The notes: generated by a model not told the origin, from the letters alone. DNA of 64,000 nucleotides from Azoarcus sp. L1K30 (GCF_018122735.1 NZ_JAGRRD010000001.1:433538-497537); one strand, 5' to 3'; shown: positions 1 to 8,292, numbered from the stretch's first letter. Program-made: numbers and translations.

Positions 1-175
1 TCCTCCCCCTTCAAGGGGGAGGTTGGGAGGGGGATGGGTCTTGGTTGGCAGCATTTGAAACCCATCCCCACCCCATCCCTCCCCTTGAAGGGGAGGGAGC
101 AAGAAGCTGCCCACCCAACCCGATTAGCTGGTTCCTTCCCTTTCCTTGAACATGAAAGGGGGAGGGCGTTTCTCT
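1..175. repeat. Intergenic hairpin repeat cluster, copy a
   Basis: Two type A hairpins lie at 2-22 (10-bp arms CCTCCCCCTT / AAGGGGGAGG around one base) and 77-97 (arms CCCTCCCCTT / AAGGGGAGGG). They are flanked inwardly by GGGATGGGT and its complement ACCCATCCC, so the pair forms a larger inverted repeat. A third, type B, hairpin (CCTTCCCTTTCCTTG ... AAAGGGGGAGG) lies at 133-166. Related copies occur near 39.8, 41.5, 43.8 and 52.5 kb. No credible gene is seen here. Confidence 0.85.
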
Positions 176-245
176 AGCAGCCGACGTGAGTGTCAAACAG
201 CGCGCAACACTTCACTAACGTATCGCCACCATATCCGGCCGGATC

Positions 246-1043
246 TCAGGTGTCGTTGCTGAAATAGCGTCGTGGTTCGATCCCGAGCGTACGGCGGAAC
301 ATCGCGGTGAAGGCGCTCGCATTGCGATAGCCGAGCCGGTCTGCCACACGCGCCACCGGCACGCCATTGGCCAGTTGCCCCAGCGCCTCGACTAGCCGCG
401 CCTGCTGCCGCCACTGGCGAAAGCTCATGCCGGTTTCGCGTGCGAACAGGCGGGCCAAAGTGCGGCTGCTGGTGGCGTGGCGCGCTGCCAGCGTCTCCAG
501 CGTTTCCGGGTGGTCCGGGTGTTCGATCTGCGCGCGGCACAAGGCGAGCAGGCGTGGTTCGGCCGGCATCGGCAGATGCAGCGCCGGAATCTGCAATATC
601 TGCAGTTCCTGCAGCGCGAGTGCGGCAATCTGGCCCGCGCGACCGCCGAGATCGTAGGCCAGCGGTTCGTCGAGCAGGGCCAGGATCAAGGCGCGCAACA
701 ACGGGCTGACCTCGATCAGGCAGCAGCGGTCCGGGAGTCCGGGGGCGGCTTCGGGGCGGATATACAGGGTGCGCATCTCGACCGGCCCGAGCATGATGAC
801 CTTGTGGTCGATATCGGCCGGAATCCACACCCCGCGCACCGGCGGCACCACCCAGCAGCCTTCCGCGGTTTCGACCCGCATCACGCCGCTGCCGGCGTAA
901 ATCAGCTGTGCGCGTGGATGGCGGTGGACCGGCGTCTCACCACTGCGGTAGTCGCGCGCCTTGGCGGTGACCGGGTGCGGCAGGGTCTGGTACTCGTCGT
1001 CATGGCTGACGGTAAGGCAGTCGATATCGTTTGTCCGATTCAC
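246..1043 (-). CDS. AraC-family regulator with N-terminal cupin domain
   Basis: A 265-residue regulator. The N-terminal half is a cupin-type sensor domain (HRHPRAQLIYAGSG near residues 40-54, then VPPVRGVWIPADIDH). The C-terminal ~90 residues carry two helix-turn-helix units, ending in the AraC signature region (RVADRLGYRNASAFTAMFRR). Size and layout resemble NimR/YdeO-neighbour type regulators that control an adjacent exporter. The start is GTG with no clear ribosome site. It is transcribed away from the MFS gene at 1089, so control of that exporter and of itself is the natural inference. The effector is unknown. Confidence 0.9.
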   Translation of the reverse strand: MNRTNDIDCLTVSHDDEYQTLPHPVTAKARDYRSGETPVHRHPRAQLIYAGSGVMRVETAEGCWVVPPVRGVWIPADIDHKVIMLGPVEMRTLYIRPEAAPGLPDRCCLIEVSPLLRALILALLDEPLAYDLGGRAGQIAALALQELQILQIPALHLPMPAEPRLLALCRAQIEHPDHPETLETLAARHATSSRTLARLFARETGMSFRQWRQQARLVEALGQLANGVPVARVADRLGYRNASAFTAMFRRTLGIEPRRYFSNDT

Positions 1044-1077
1044 GATGGTTTTTGTCAGGACAATTCAGAACTTGTCA
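1031..1077. promoter_or_regulatory. Phased TTGTC direct repeats in the divergent promoter
   Basis: TTGTC occurs at 1031, 1052 and 1072, spaced 21 and 20 bp, i.e. about two helical turns. The middle copy is also half of an inverted repeat, TTGTC-AG-GACAA (1052-1063). This fits direct-repeat operators of AraC-family dimers. The first copy lies in the first codons of the araC-type gene. Binding is inferred from position only. Confidence 0.5.
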
Positions 1078-1088
1078 TTCTAGACTGC

Positions 1089-2345
1089 ATGCCTGAAGAA
1101 TTCTCGCTGACGGTCATGGAAAAGACACTCACCGCCGACACGGCACTTGCCGATGCACCCCCCGGCACCACGCACGACGTGCTCAACAACACGACCTTCG
1201 TGGTGATCGCCGCGATCAGCTTCTCGCACCTGCTCAACGACATGATGCAGTCGGTGCTGCTCGCCATCTATCCGATACTCAAGCAACGCCTGAGCTTTTC
1301 GTTTGCCCAGGTGGGCATGATCACGCTGGCCTTCCAGTTCACCGCCTCGCTCCTGCAGCCACTCATCGGTCTATACACCGACCACCGCCCGAAGCCCTGG
1401 CTGTTGCCACTGAGCAGTTGCTTCACCATGGTCGGGCTGTTGCTGCTGTCGCAGGCGTCGAGTTTCGGCGCGGTGTTGCTGGCGGCATCGCTGGTGGGAA
1501 TGGGCTCGTCGATCTTCCATCCAGAGTCGTCGCGGGTAGCGCGCATGGCTGCCGGCGCACGGCCGGGACTTTCGCAATCGCTGTTCCAGATCGGGGGCAA
1601 CCTTGGAACGGCGCTTGGCCCGCTGCTCGCCGCCTTGGTGATCGTACCGTTCGGGCAGGGCAGCGCCGCATGGTTTTCACTCGCGGCGCTGACGGGCGCC
1701 ATCGTGCTGTCGCAGGTCGGGCGCTGGGCAGCGGTGCATGTGGCGGGTTTCCGCAAGCGCATGAAGGCCAGCCCGGGGAACACGCTCAGCCGTCGCCAGG
1801 TGGGCATCTCGCTGGCCGTGCTCGGTGGACTGCTGTTCTCCAAGTTCTTCTACATGGCCAGCCTGCAGAACTACTACACCTTCTACCTGATGCATAAATT
1901 CGGCCTGTCGGTACAGACTGCGCAGATGTATCTGTTCGGCTTCCTGCTGGCCGTTGCCGCGGGTACGGTGGCGGGCGGGCCCATCGGCGATCGCTACGGA
2001 CGCAAGCGGGTGATCTGGGGCTCGATCCTCGGGGTGGCGCCGTTTACCCTGCTGTTGCCCCACGCCAACCTGATGTGGACGGCCGTGCTGTCGGTGGTGA
2101 TCGGCCTGATTCTGGCATCCGCGTTCTCGGCGATCCTGGTGTACGCGCAGGAACTGGTGCCGGGCAAGGTCGGCGCGATCTCCGGCCTCTTCTTCGGCGT
2201 TGCCTTCGGCCTGGCGGGCATCGGCGCTGCGTTGCTCGGTCGCCTGGCGGATGCAACCGATGTCAGCACCGTCTATCAGGTGTGCGCATTTCTGCCGCTG
2301 ATCGGGTTGCTGACGGTCTTCCTGCCGAACATCGAGCGACGCTAG
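1089..2345 (+). CDS. MFS exporter, fosmidomycin-resistance (Fsr) type
   Basis: A polytopic major facilitator protein of 418 residues from ATG 1089 (409 from ATG 1116; neither start has a strong ribosome site). The N-terminal helix region (SFSHLLNDMMQSVLLAIYP) and the FHPESSRVARMAAG loop after helix 4 match the Fsr/YfkL-like fosmidomycin-resistance family. GDRYGRKR is the MFS A-like motif between helices 8 and 9. The substrate is unknown; family members export drugs or metabolites. It is divergent from the AraC regulator. Its TAG stop and that of the convergent crp/fnr-type gene both lie within the same CTAG. Confidence 0.88.
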   Translation: MPEEFSLTVMEKTLTADTALADAPPGTTHDVLNNTTFVVIAAISFSHLLNDMMQSVLLAIYPILKQRLSFSFAQVGMITLAFQFTASLLQPLIGLYTDHRPKPWLLPLSSCFTMVGLLLLSQASSFGAVLLAASLVGMGSSIFHPESSRVARMAAGARPGLSQSLFQIGGNLGTALGPLLAALVIVPFGQGSAAWFSLAALTGAIVLSQVGRWAAVHVAGFRKRMKASPGNTLSRRQVGISLAVLGGLLFSKFFYMASLQNYYTFYLMHKFGLSVQTAQMYLFGFLLAVAAGTVAGGPIGDRYGRKRVIWGSILGVAPFTLLLPHANLMWTAVLSVVIGLILASAFSAILVYAQELVPGKVGAISGLFFGVAFGLAGIGAALLGRLADATDVSTVYQVCAFLPLIGLLTVFLPNIERR

Positions 2346-3112
2346 CTCAGCGCGGCACGCAGCCGGCCGAGGTCCGGGACATGGATCGTACGTCCCTGCA
2401 CCTGGATCAGGCCGGATTCGATCAGCTCGTGGAGGATGCGCGAGAAGTGCTCCTGGGTCAGGTTCAGGCGTGAGGCGATGATGCCCTTGCTGGTGGGTAG
2501 ACGGATCGATACCGGCCCGCTGGTGAGGGTGTCGTCGTCGCTGGACTGTCCCTCTTCACGCAGCAGGTAGCCGATGATGCGGTCGCGGCCCGAGCGCAGC
2601 GAGTAGCTTTCGACGTCGGCAATCAGATGATGCAGGCGCTGCGACAGTCCGGCGATGATCTTGCGGCAGAAGGCCGGATCGCGGGCCATTTCGTCGAACA
2701 CCACCTGTTTGGCGATATGCAGCAGCGAGCAGTCGGTCAGGGCCTGGGCCATCACCACATAGGGCTTGTCCATGAACATTACCGCTTCGCCGAAGCTCTG
2801 TCCCGGGTGCAGGATCTCGACCACCTTCTCGTTGCCTTCGGCCGAGATGAAGGCGAGCTTGATCTGCCCGCTCAACAGCAGGTGAAATCCGCTGCAGGCG
2901 TCCCCGCGGTGAAACAGGATGTCGCCCTTGGCGACGGCAAGCTGGCGGGCGCCGCGGGCGAAACGGGCGATTTCCGACGGTGCCAGGCCGTTGAACAGCG
3001 GGGCGCCGGCGAGCAGTCTGCCGATGTGTTCGCGTTCTGTTCCGCAATCGGGCTCGGTGGCCGCTGGCGCATCCTGCATGGCGGTTCGACAGATCTCATC
3101 GCAACGGGTCAT
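2342..3112 (-). CDS. Crp/Fnr-family regulator, Dnr/NnrR-like
   Basis: A 256-residue cyclic-nucleotide-binding-fold regulator: beta-roll around residues 35-140 (LFHRGDACSGFHLLLSGQIKL, then GQSFGEAVMF), a long dimer helix, and a C-terminal winged helix with recognition helix TQEHFSRILHEL. It lacks the N-terminal cysteine cluster of a classic Fnr and sits at the end of the nor accessory operon, so an NO-responsive Dnr-type activator is the best inference. ATG 3112 is chosen because GAGGTGA lies just upstream; an ATG eight codons earlier would overlap norD. Dnr-type boxes precede norE and norC. Confidence 0.85.
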   Translation of the reverse strand: MTRCDEICRTAMQDAPAATEPDCGTEREHIGRLLAGAPLFNGLAPSEIARFARGARQLAVAKGDILFHRGDACSGFHLLLSGQIKLAFISAEGNEKVVEILHPGQSFGEAVMFMDKPYVVMAQALTDCSLLHIAKQVVFDEMARDPAFCRKIIAGLSQRLHHLIADVESYSLRSGRDRIIGYLLREEGQSSDDDTLTSGPVSIRLPTSKGIIASRLNLTQEHFSRILHELIESGLIQVQGRTIHVPDLGRLRAALS

Positions 3113-3116
3113 GGGC

Positions 3117-5021
3117 TCACCTCGTGAGTTGGGCATAGAACATCGGCAGACGGGCGGGCAGTTCTTCGGGCTTGCGGATCACCGCGAACCCCGCCGGGCC
3201 GAACAGATGGGGCAGGTAGGCGGCACCTTCGCGATCGATGGTGACGCAAAAGGGTGTCACGCCGCGCTGGCGGGCCTCGATCACCGCCATCCGCGTGTCC
3301 TCGATGCCGTAGCGACCGTCATACAGGTCGAGGTCGTTGGGCTTGCCGTCCGACAGGATGAGCAGGATGCGACGGCTGGCGCGCTGGCCGTCGAGCAGCC
3401 CGGTGGCATGACGGATGGCCGCACCGAGACGGGTGTAGTAGCCGGGTTTGATGGCGGTGATGCGGCCGCGGATGCGGTCGTCGAAACGGTCGTCGAAGCG
3501 CTTCAGGTGGTGGAAGCGCACGTTGTTGCGCTTGACCGAGGAGAAGCCGCACAAGGCGAAGCGGTCGCCGGTCGCGGTCAAGGCTTCACCGAACAGCAGC
3601 AGGCTGTCGCGAATGACGTCGATGACGCGCGCCTCGCTCGATATCCAGGTGTCGGTGGAGAGGGAAAAATCGGCCAGCGCCAGGCAGGCGAGATCGCGCT
3701 CGCGTTTCTCCAGCGTCAGCCATAGCTGGTCGCTGCCCTGCCGGCCGCAGGCGCGGTCGGTGGCCGCTCGCACCACGGCGTCGATGTCGAGTTCGCTGCC
3801 GTCGACCTGGCCCTTGATCCAGCGCCGCCCCGGCTGCAGCATCGAGAACTGCTGGTGCAGCCGGCGCGCGGTACGGCGCAAACGGTCCGGCAGCGGAACC
3901 GGGGCTGCGCGCGGGTCATCGGCTGCGGCGGCCATCTCCAGCAGGCGCACGTGATCTTCTAGCAGGCGGTGCTTGCGGTAGTCCCATTCCGGCAGGGCGA
4001 TGCCGGCGCCGAGCACGACGTCGTCCTCGGCGGCGGAAGGCAGGTCGAGGTCGAAGCGGACCTTCGATGCGGTGCGCTCGTCGTCGCGCGTCAGCGACAG
4101 CTGATCGAGATTGGCGGCTGCGGCCGCCGCGTCGGGGTCGGGGTCATCGTCTTCGCTGCGATTGACCTTGATGAACTCCGCCACCGACAGCAGGCTCTCG
4201 GCGCGGAAGAACATCAGCAGGCCATGTTTTTCCGGCGGCGCGTCAACCCGCTCGGCCTTGTGCGCGGTGTGCCCGGTGTCGTCGGGTTTGCCAGCACCGC
4301 CAGGCGGCGTTTCGCCGTGCCTGTCGTCCGGGCCGGCACCGCGTGCGGCTTCTGGCGCGCGGGGGCTGGGCAGCGTCAGCCACAGCAGCACCGGCTGTGC
4401 GGCAGGAGCATCGGCGGCGACGATCGGCAGTGCGTCGACGCTGCCCGGCACGTCGATGGCGCGGCGCAACGCGCGTTCGCGTTCAGCCTCGGGCGCGGGC
4501 AGTGCCGACGGGTCGGGGCGTTGCGCAAGCGTGGCCGCGACCAGCCGCCGATAACGTGGCTCGAGGCCGGGCCAGCGTGCCAGCGTATGCAGCACCGCGT
4601 GCTGGTTGAGCAGCAGTTCGCGCGATGGCTGGTCGGGTCCGGCGAGGGTCGCGTCGAGCGGTGCGCGTGCCAGCTCCGCATGGGCGGCCGCGAGCGCCGG
4701 GAGCCACAGGTAGAGTTCGCGATTCAGATCGCGATCGGCGAAGGCATCGATCAGCGGCGGCAGGCGCAGGGTGTTCTCATCCATGCTGGCGCGCGCCAGC
4801 TTCTCGCCGCTGCCGGCGAGACGCGCCAGCCAGCCGCGCCGCGCGCCGTGCACGTCCTCGGCGGAGGCGGCCACGCGCAGGCCGCCGTCGCCGCCGAGTG
4901 CGCGAAACAGCACGCCCACCGCACGGTTGCATTCCTTGAGCGTGACTGCGGCGTCCGGAAAGCTGCCTCCGGCGGCGCGGGTGATGAGTCGGTGCCAGAG
5001 TTTGCCGACGACTTCTTCCAT
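3117..5021 (-). CDS. NorD, NO reductase activation protein
   Basis: A 634-residue protein with a C-terminal von Willebrand A domain (last ~200 residues) holding a MIDAS motif DFSLSTD. NorD works with the AAA+ protein NorQ, encoded in the same operon, to insert the catalytic non-heme iron into NorCB. The middle of the protein is acidic and low-complexity (a run of Asp and Ala), as is usual in NorD. It starts 3 nt after the polyferredoxin gene and ends 4 nt before the regulator start, so it is part of one transcript. Confidence 0.93.
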   Translation of the reverse strand: MEEVVGKLWHRLITRAAGGSFPDAAVTLKECNRAVGVLFRALGGDGGLRVAASAEDVHGARRGWLARLAGSGEKLARASMDENTLRLPPLIDAFADRDLNRELYLWLPALAAAHAELARAPLDATLAGPDQPSRELLLNQHAVLHTLARWPGLEPRYRRLVAATLAQRPDPSALPAPEAERERALRRAIDVPGSVDALPIVAADAPAAQPVLLWLTLPSPRAPEAARGAGPDDRHGETPPGGAGKPDDTGHTAHKAERVDAPPEKHGLLMFFRAESLLSVAEFIKVNRSEDDDPDPDAAAAAANLDQLSLTRDDERTASKVRFDLDLPSAAEDDVVLGAGIALPEWDYRKHRLLEDHVRLLEMAAAADDPRAAPVPLPDRLRRTARRLHQQFSMLQPGRRWIKGQVDGSELDIDAVVRAATDRACGRQGSDQLWLTLEKRERDLACLALADFSLSTDTWISSEARVIDVIRDSLLLFGEALTATGDRFALCGFSSVKRNNVRFHHLKRFDDRFDDRIRGRITAIKPGYYTRLGAAIRHATGLLDGQRASRRILLILSDGKPNDLDLYDGRYGIEDTRMAVIEARQRGVTPFCVTIDREGAAYLPHLFGPAGFAVIRKPEELPARLPMFYAQLTR

Positions 5022-5024
5022 GGC

Positions 5025-6041
5025 CTAGCGCTCCCTGCCGGCGCGAAAACCGGCTTCGTTCTGCCGTGCGGCCTCGTCGCTGACCCATTGCAGCAGGGGA
5101 CCGTCCGGGTTGTCGGCCTGGGTTTCGCCGCAGGCGTCGATGCACTGTGCACACTGGGTGCAGGTGAACATGTGGCGCTTGATGTTGCGCGGGGTGAGCC
5201 GCATCGGGCACACCGCATCGCAGGCCGACTGTCTTTCCGGCAGGCAGGCGCTGCAGTCGCTCGCCCGCGCGCGCATGAAGCCGACCACCATGGCCTTCGG
5301 ATTGCTCATCCAGGTCAGACTCTGGAACAGGCCGACCGCGCACGCATAGCGGCAGAACAGATGGCGTGCGAACAGGAACTCCATCGACAGCACGGCGGTG
5401 GCGGCGACGATGAAAATTGTCTGATTGCGGGTGAGCGCGGCGCGGACGAGATTGCCATAGACCTCGGCAGGTGGCAGCAGATAGGTCAGGAACACCATTG
5501 CCCAGGTGAAGGCGAAGGCGATCGCCGCGGGCACGACCACACCCCACCAGCGTATGTCGGGTTTGCGTTGGCTGCCATCGGGCAGCCATGGCGTGATCGG
5601 TGCCTTCTCCCAGATGCTGGGCTTGCCCGATGCGCGCAGCATCAGCGTGTTGATGGTTTCCACGACTGAGAAGTGCGGGCACAGCCAGCCGCAGTAGAGC
5701 CGACCCCAACGCCAGGCTACGTAAAGGAAGCCGCCTGCAGCGGCGAAGATCGGCAGGAACAGACGCAGCAGTACGTTGGCGCCGGCCTCGAGGGCGCCGA
5801 TGCGTCCGGCGAGAAAATCGTCGAGCCCGAGACGCCACTCGAATCCGAGAAACCAGGCATGTCCGGCATTGAGGTCGTAGCGAAACAGGTCGAATATTGG
5901 CGCGACGACGAACAGCACGAAGAATCCGCTCTGGAACAGCAGGCGCCGATGCTGCCATGAGCGCGCCGGCGGGCGACCTTCGACTGCGATCGGGATGACG
6001 CGCGCGGGTTCGCGCCGGGCGCGGGACGCCATGTCAGTCAT
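5025..6041 (-). CDS. NapH/NosR-like membrane polyferredoxin in nor operon
   Basis: A 338-residue membrane iron-sulfur protein. Helices alternate with CxxxCP-like motifs (LYCGWLCPH and LFCRYACAVG), followed by a C-terminal cytoplasmic ferredoxin part with DCSAC...ACDAVCP and TCTQCAQCIDACG. The family (NapH, CcoG, NosR C-terminal part) moves electrons across or along the membrane or serves in metal-centre assembly. The first ferredoxin set is C-x2-C-x7-C-x3-CP instead of the common x2-x2-x3 spacing. ATG 6041 overlaps the end of the preceding gene (ATGACTGA). A role in NO reductase electron supply or maturation is inferred from context. Confidence 0.82.
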   Translation of the reverse strand: MTDMASRARREPARVIPIAVEGRPPARSWQHRRLLFQSGFFVLFVVAPIFDLFRYDLNAGHAWFLGFEWRLGLDDFLAGRIGALEAGANVLLRLFLPIFAAAGGFLYVAWRWGRLYCGWLCPHFSVVETINTLMLRASGKPSIWEKAPITPWLPDGSQRKPDIRWWGVVVPAAIAFAFTWAMVFLTYLLPPAEVYGNLVRAALTRNQTIFIVAATAVLSMEFLFARHLFCRYACAVGLFQSLTWMSNPKAMVVGFMRARASDCSACLPERQSACDAVCPMRLTPRNIKRHMFTCTQCAQCIDACGETQADNPDGPLLQWVSDEAARQNEAGFRAGRER

Positions 6042-6441
6042 CACGCTTCGGACCCACGAACGGATAGCGCCAGCTCCGCCCATTGATCGCGCGCACGAGC
6101 CCCATCACGCCGAGCAGGATCAGCCCGGCGTGAAACAGGGTGAAGTAGAGCACCCCGATCACCCACGACCATGGATTGTCGAAGCCGCCGAGGACGAAGA
6201 TGCCGACGCTGATCGAAACCAGCAGGGCGCCGCCCCACAGACAGGTTACGACGGTCTGGCGCAGGTGATTGCGCACCAGCGGATCGGGGTGCCTGTGGTG
6301 CACCGCCCACAGGACGAGCAGGGCAAGGAAGGCAATGCCGGGCAGCAGCATCAGGTTGATGATGAACAAGGCCTCCGCGGCAACCGCGAGCGGCGGACCG
6401 GGCATCAGGTTCTTGAGCGGATCGCTGCGTTCGATGGCCAT
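6034..6441 (-). CDS. Small three- to four-helix membrane protein of nor operon
   Basis: A 135-residue protein with about four hydrophobic segments and a short positively charged tail (GPKRDD). It resembles DUF4870-type membrane proteins in size and layout, but the assignment is only tentative. It lies 24 nt after norQ and overlaps the polyferredoxin gene by 8 nt, so translation may be coupled. A role as partner of the polyferredoxin is inferred from this coupling alone. Confidence 0.75.
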   Translation of the reverse strand: MAIERSDPLKNLMPGPPLAVAAEALFIINLMLLPGIAFLALLVLWAVHHRHPDPLVRNHLRQTVVTCLWGGALLVSISVGIFVLGGFDNPWSWVIGVLYFTLFHAGLILLGVMGLVRAINGRSWRYPFVGPKRDD

Positions 6442-6465
6442 GAGCTCGTGTGTCCGTAGCCGCGA

Positions 6466-7266
6466 TCAGCGGCCGAACGTGGCCGCGACCACTTCCATCA
6501 GGGCCTCGACCGTGTCGATATCATCGGTGAGGCTTTCGACGATGGCGGTGCGGCAGGCTGCGACCGGATCCATGCCGCCCTTGATCAGCAGTGCGGCATA
6601 GATCAACAGACGGGTGCTGGCGGCTTCCTCGAGGTCGCGATCCTTGAGCGCGCGCAGCGCACCGGCAATGCCGACGAGACGCCGGGCCAGGTCCGGCGTG
6701 CAGGCGGTCTCGCCGATCAGGATCGCTTCCTCCTGTACCGGGGTCGGGAAGTCGAAGCGCAGGCTGACGAAGCGCTGGCGGGTGGACGGCTTCATGCCCT
6801 TGAGCAGGTTCTGGTAGCCTGGGTTGTAGGACACCACCAGCATGAAGGAGGGCGGCGCCTGCAGCAGTTCGCCGGTGCGGTCGATCGGCAGGATGCGGCG
6901 GTCGTCGGCGAGCGGATGCAGGACGACGGTCGTGTCCTTGCGTGCCTCGACGACTTCGTCCAGGTAGCAGATGCCGCCTTCGCGCACGGCGCGGGTCAGC
7001 GGGCCGTCGCACCACACGGTCTTGCCGTCGCCGATAAGGTGGCGGCCGACCAGGTCGGCGGCGGTGAGGTCGTCATGGCAGGCCACGGTATGGAGCGGCA
7101 GGCCGAGGCGTGCCGCCATGTGGGCGACGAAGCGGGTCTTGCCGCAGCCGGTCGGGCCCTTGATCAGCAAGGGCAGGCGGTTCCGCCAGGCCTGCTCGAA
7201 GACCTCAATCTCGTTGCCGGCGGGCTGATAGAACGGATGGTCCATGATCGGAGTTTCGCGCTTCAT
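6466..7266 (-). CDS. NorQ, MoxR/CbbQ-type AAA+ ATPase
   Basis: A 266-residue AAA+ ATPase of the CbbQ/NirQ/NorQ/GpvN family. Walker A is GPTGCGKTRF (near residue 35), Walker B is ICYLDEV, and sensor 1 lies in VVSYNPGYQ. With NorD it remodels NO reductase to load the non-heme iron. The ATG at 7266 overlaps the stop of the upstream COX4-like gene (ATGA). An in-frame extension further upstream runs through that gene and is rejected. Confidence 0.95.
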   Translation of the reverse strand: MKRETPIMDHPFYQPAGNEIEVFEQAWRNRLPLLIKGPTGCGKTRFVAHMAARLGLPLHTVACHDDLTAADLVGRHLIGDGKTVWCDGPLTRAVREGGICYLDEVVEARKDTTVVLHPLADDRRILPIDRTGELLQAPPSFMLVVSYNPGYQNLLKGMKPSTRQRFVSLRFDFPTPVQEEAILIGETACTPDLARRLVGIAGALRALKDRDLEEAASTRLLIYAALLIKGGMDPVAACRTAIVESLTDDIDTVEALMEVVAATFGR

Positions 7267-7562
7267 TGGGAGAGTCCCTTCCAGTAGGCAAGGCCGATCA
7301 GCACCCACACGAGCGAGATCCAGCCAAGGGTGATCAGGCGCCACATCAGCGGCGCATGGCGCAAGGCCATGAAATCGAGGATGACGATGCCGCCCTTGAC
7401 GATGGAGATCGCCGCCAGCAGGGCGAGAATGGCCGGACCGCTGGCGCCGCCTTCGCCCACCCACCAGGTGAGCGCGGTGGCCGCGATCAGTGCCGCCCAC
7501 AACAAGGTGGCGCGGCGCGCCGTGCCGTGCATGACGGTTTGGGTGCGATCAGTGGATGACAT
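7263..7562 (-). CDS. NorF-like small membrane protein (COX subunit IV type)
   Basis: A 99-residue protein with three hydrophobic helices, matching the cytochrome c oxidase subunit IV-like family often paired with NorE. It begins 14 nt inside the end of norE and ends overlapping norQ. Such NorF-like proteins support NorCB activity or assembly; the exact role is not established. The position between norE and norQ is the main evidence. Confidence 0.85.
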   Translation of the reverse strand: MSSTDRTQTVMHGTARRATLLWAALIAATALTWWVGEGGASGPAILALLAAISIVKGGIVILDFMALRHAPLMWRLITLGWISLVWVLIGLAYWKGLSQ

Positions 7563-8145
7563 AGACGAGCGGAAAGAGGATGAGCCATACCAGATCCACC
7601 ATGTGCCAGTAGGCGGCGCCGGTCTCGAGACCGTTCATGTCGCCGGGCCGGTAGCGCCCTTCGCGTGCGCCCCGCCACAGCGCGCCCAGGATCACCATGC
7701 CGAGGATGACGTGCATGAAGTGAAAGAAGGTCAGCGACAGATAGAACATGTGAAATGGACTGCTCGACAGGCTGATGCCCTGTTCGAACGCGGCCACATA
7801 CTCGAACAGTTTGACCACCACGAAGCTGCCGGCGCACCCGATGGCGGCCAGCAGCCAGCGCGCAGCGATCGCCGCGGCGCGATGTTCGGCTGCCTGCACC
7901 GCGCGTACCACGAAGTAGCTTGCGGTCAGCAGCAGTACCGTATTGAGCGCGCCCGCGCCGCGATGCAGCGCCTGCTGTTCGGCATCGAACAGTGCGATGT
8001 GGTTGGCACGGGTGAAGGCGTAGGCGGCAAAGAACACGCCGAACGCCAGGAGTTCGGCAAGGATGAAGATCCAGATCGCGAGGTCGCCGGCAAGGCGCGG
8101 TGTTGCGGCCTGCGGCGGGATGGTGAGGGCAAGGGGGGTGCTCAT
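7549..8145 (-). CDS. NorE, cytochrome oxidase subunit III-like protein
   Basis: A 198-residue protein with five hydrophobic helices. It has the COX3-family features DLAIWIFILAELLAFGVFF near the N-terminus, FHMFYLSLTFFHFMHVILG in the middle, and WHMVDLVWLILFPLVYVIH at the end. NorE is an accessory protein of the NO reductase. It is the first gene of the accessory operon. No Shine-Dalgarno is seen before ATG 8145, and the predicted transcription start from the upstream Dnr box falls at the ATG, so the mRNA may be leaderless. Confidence 0.92.
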   Translation of the reverse strand: MSTPLALTIPPQAATPRLAGDLAIWIFILAELLAFGVFFAAYAFTRANHIALFDAEQQALHRGAGALNTVLLLTASYFVVRAVQAAEHRAAAIAARWLLAAIGCAGSFVVVKLFEYVAAFEQGISLSSSPFHMFYLSLTFFHFMHVILGMVILGALWRGAREGRYRPGDMNGLETGAAYWHMVDLVWLILFPLVYVIH

Positions 8146-8155
8146 GCCCGGCAGT

Positions 8156-8292
8156 CTAGAAAGATGCCGGTCGCCGATCCTTGATTCCAGACAATTCCAT
8201 CGGGTCGAATACGCAAAAGTCGTGGAGCATTTGCGCCGTCACGGAGGCGTTTGCCATCAGCATGCCGAAGACTTCGTCCGTGAGCAGCTTGC
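8156..8292. other. Short spacer between norE and ynbB-like gene
   Basis: This spacer holds the Dnr box of norE. The minus strand also has an open stretch from ATG 8261 to 8156 that would encode about 35 residues (MLMANASVTAQML...). I found no ribosome site or family match, so it is not called as a gene. Confidence 0.4.
8181..8194 (-). promoter_or_regulatory. Dnr/Fnr-type box upstream of norE
   Basis: The site reads TTGTC-TGGA-ATCAA on the minus strand (TTGATTCCAGACAA on plus), close to the TTGAT-N4-ATCAA/GTCAA consensus. Its centre at about 8187.5, placed at -41.5, predicts transcription from about 8146. The -10 position then reads TAGACT (4 of 6 matches). Inferred target of the Dnr-like regulator encoded in the same operon. 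Confidence 0.6.

Noticed and set aside
11-196. Short open frame within the first hairpin repeats
   Set aside because: Its translation comes entirely from the repeat element (Gly/Pro/Ser-rich), with no start signal.
477-1088. In-frame upstream extension of the Fsr-type exporter
   Set aside because: It runs antisense through the AraC regulator, which has clear domains; the exporter family starts near 1089-1116.
8156-8264. Possible 35-residue minus-strand peptide (MLMANASVTAQML...) between the ynbB-like gene and norE
   Set aside because: The stretch reads like protein, but there is no ribosome site or known relative, and it overlaps the norE promoter. It could be a remnant; evidence is too thin to call.
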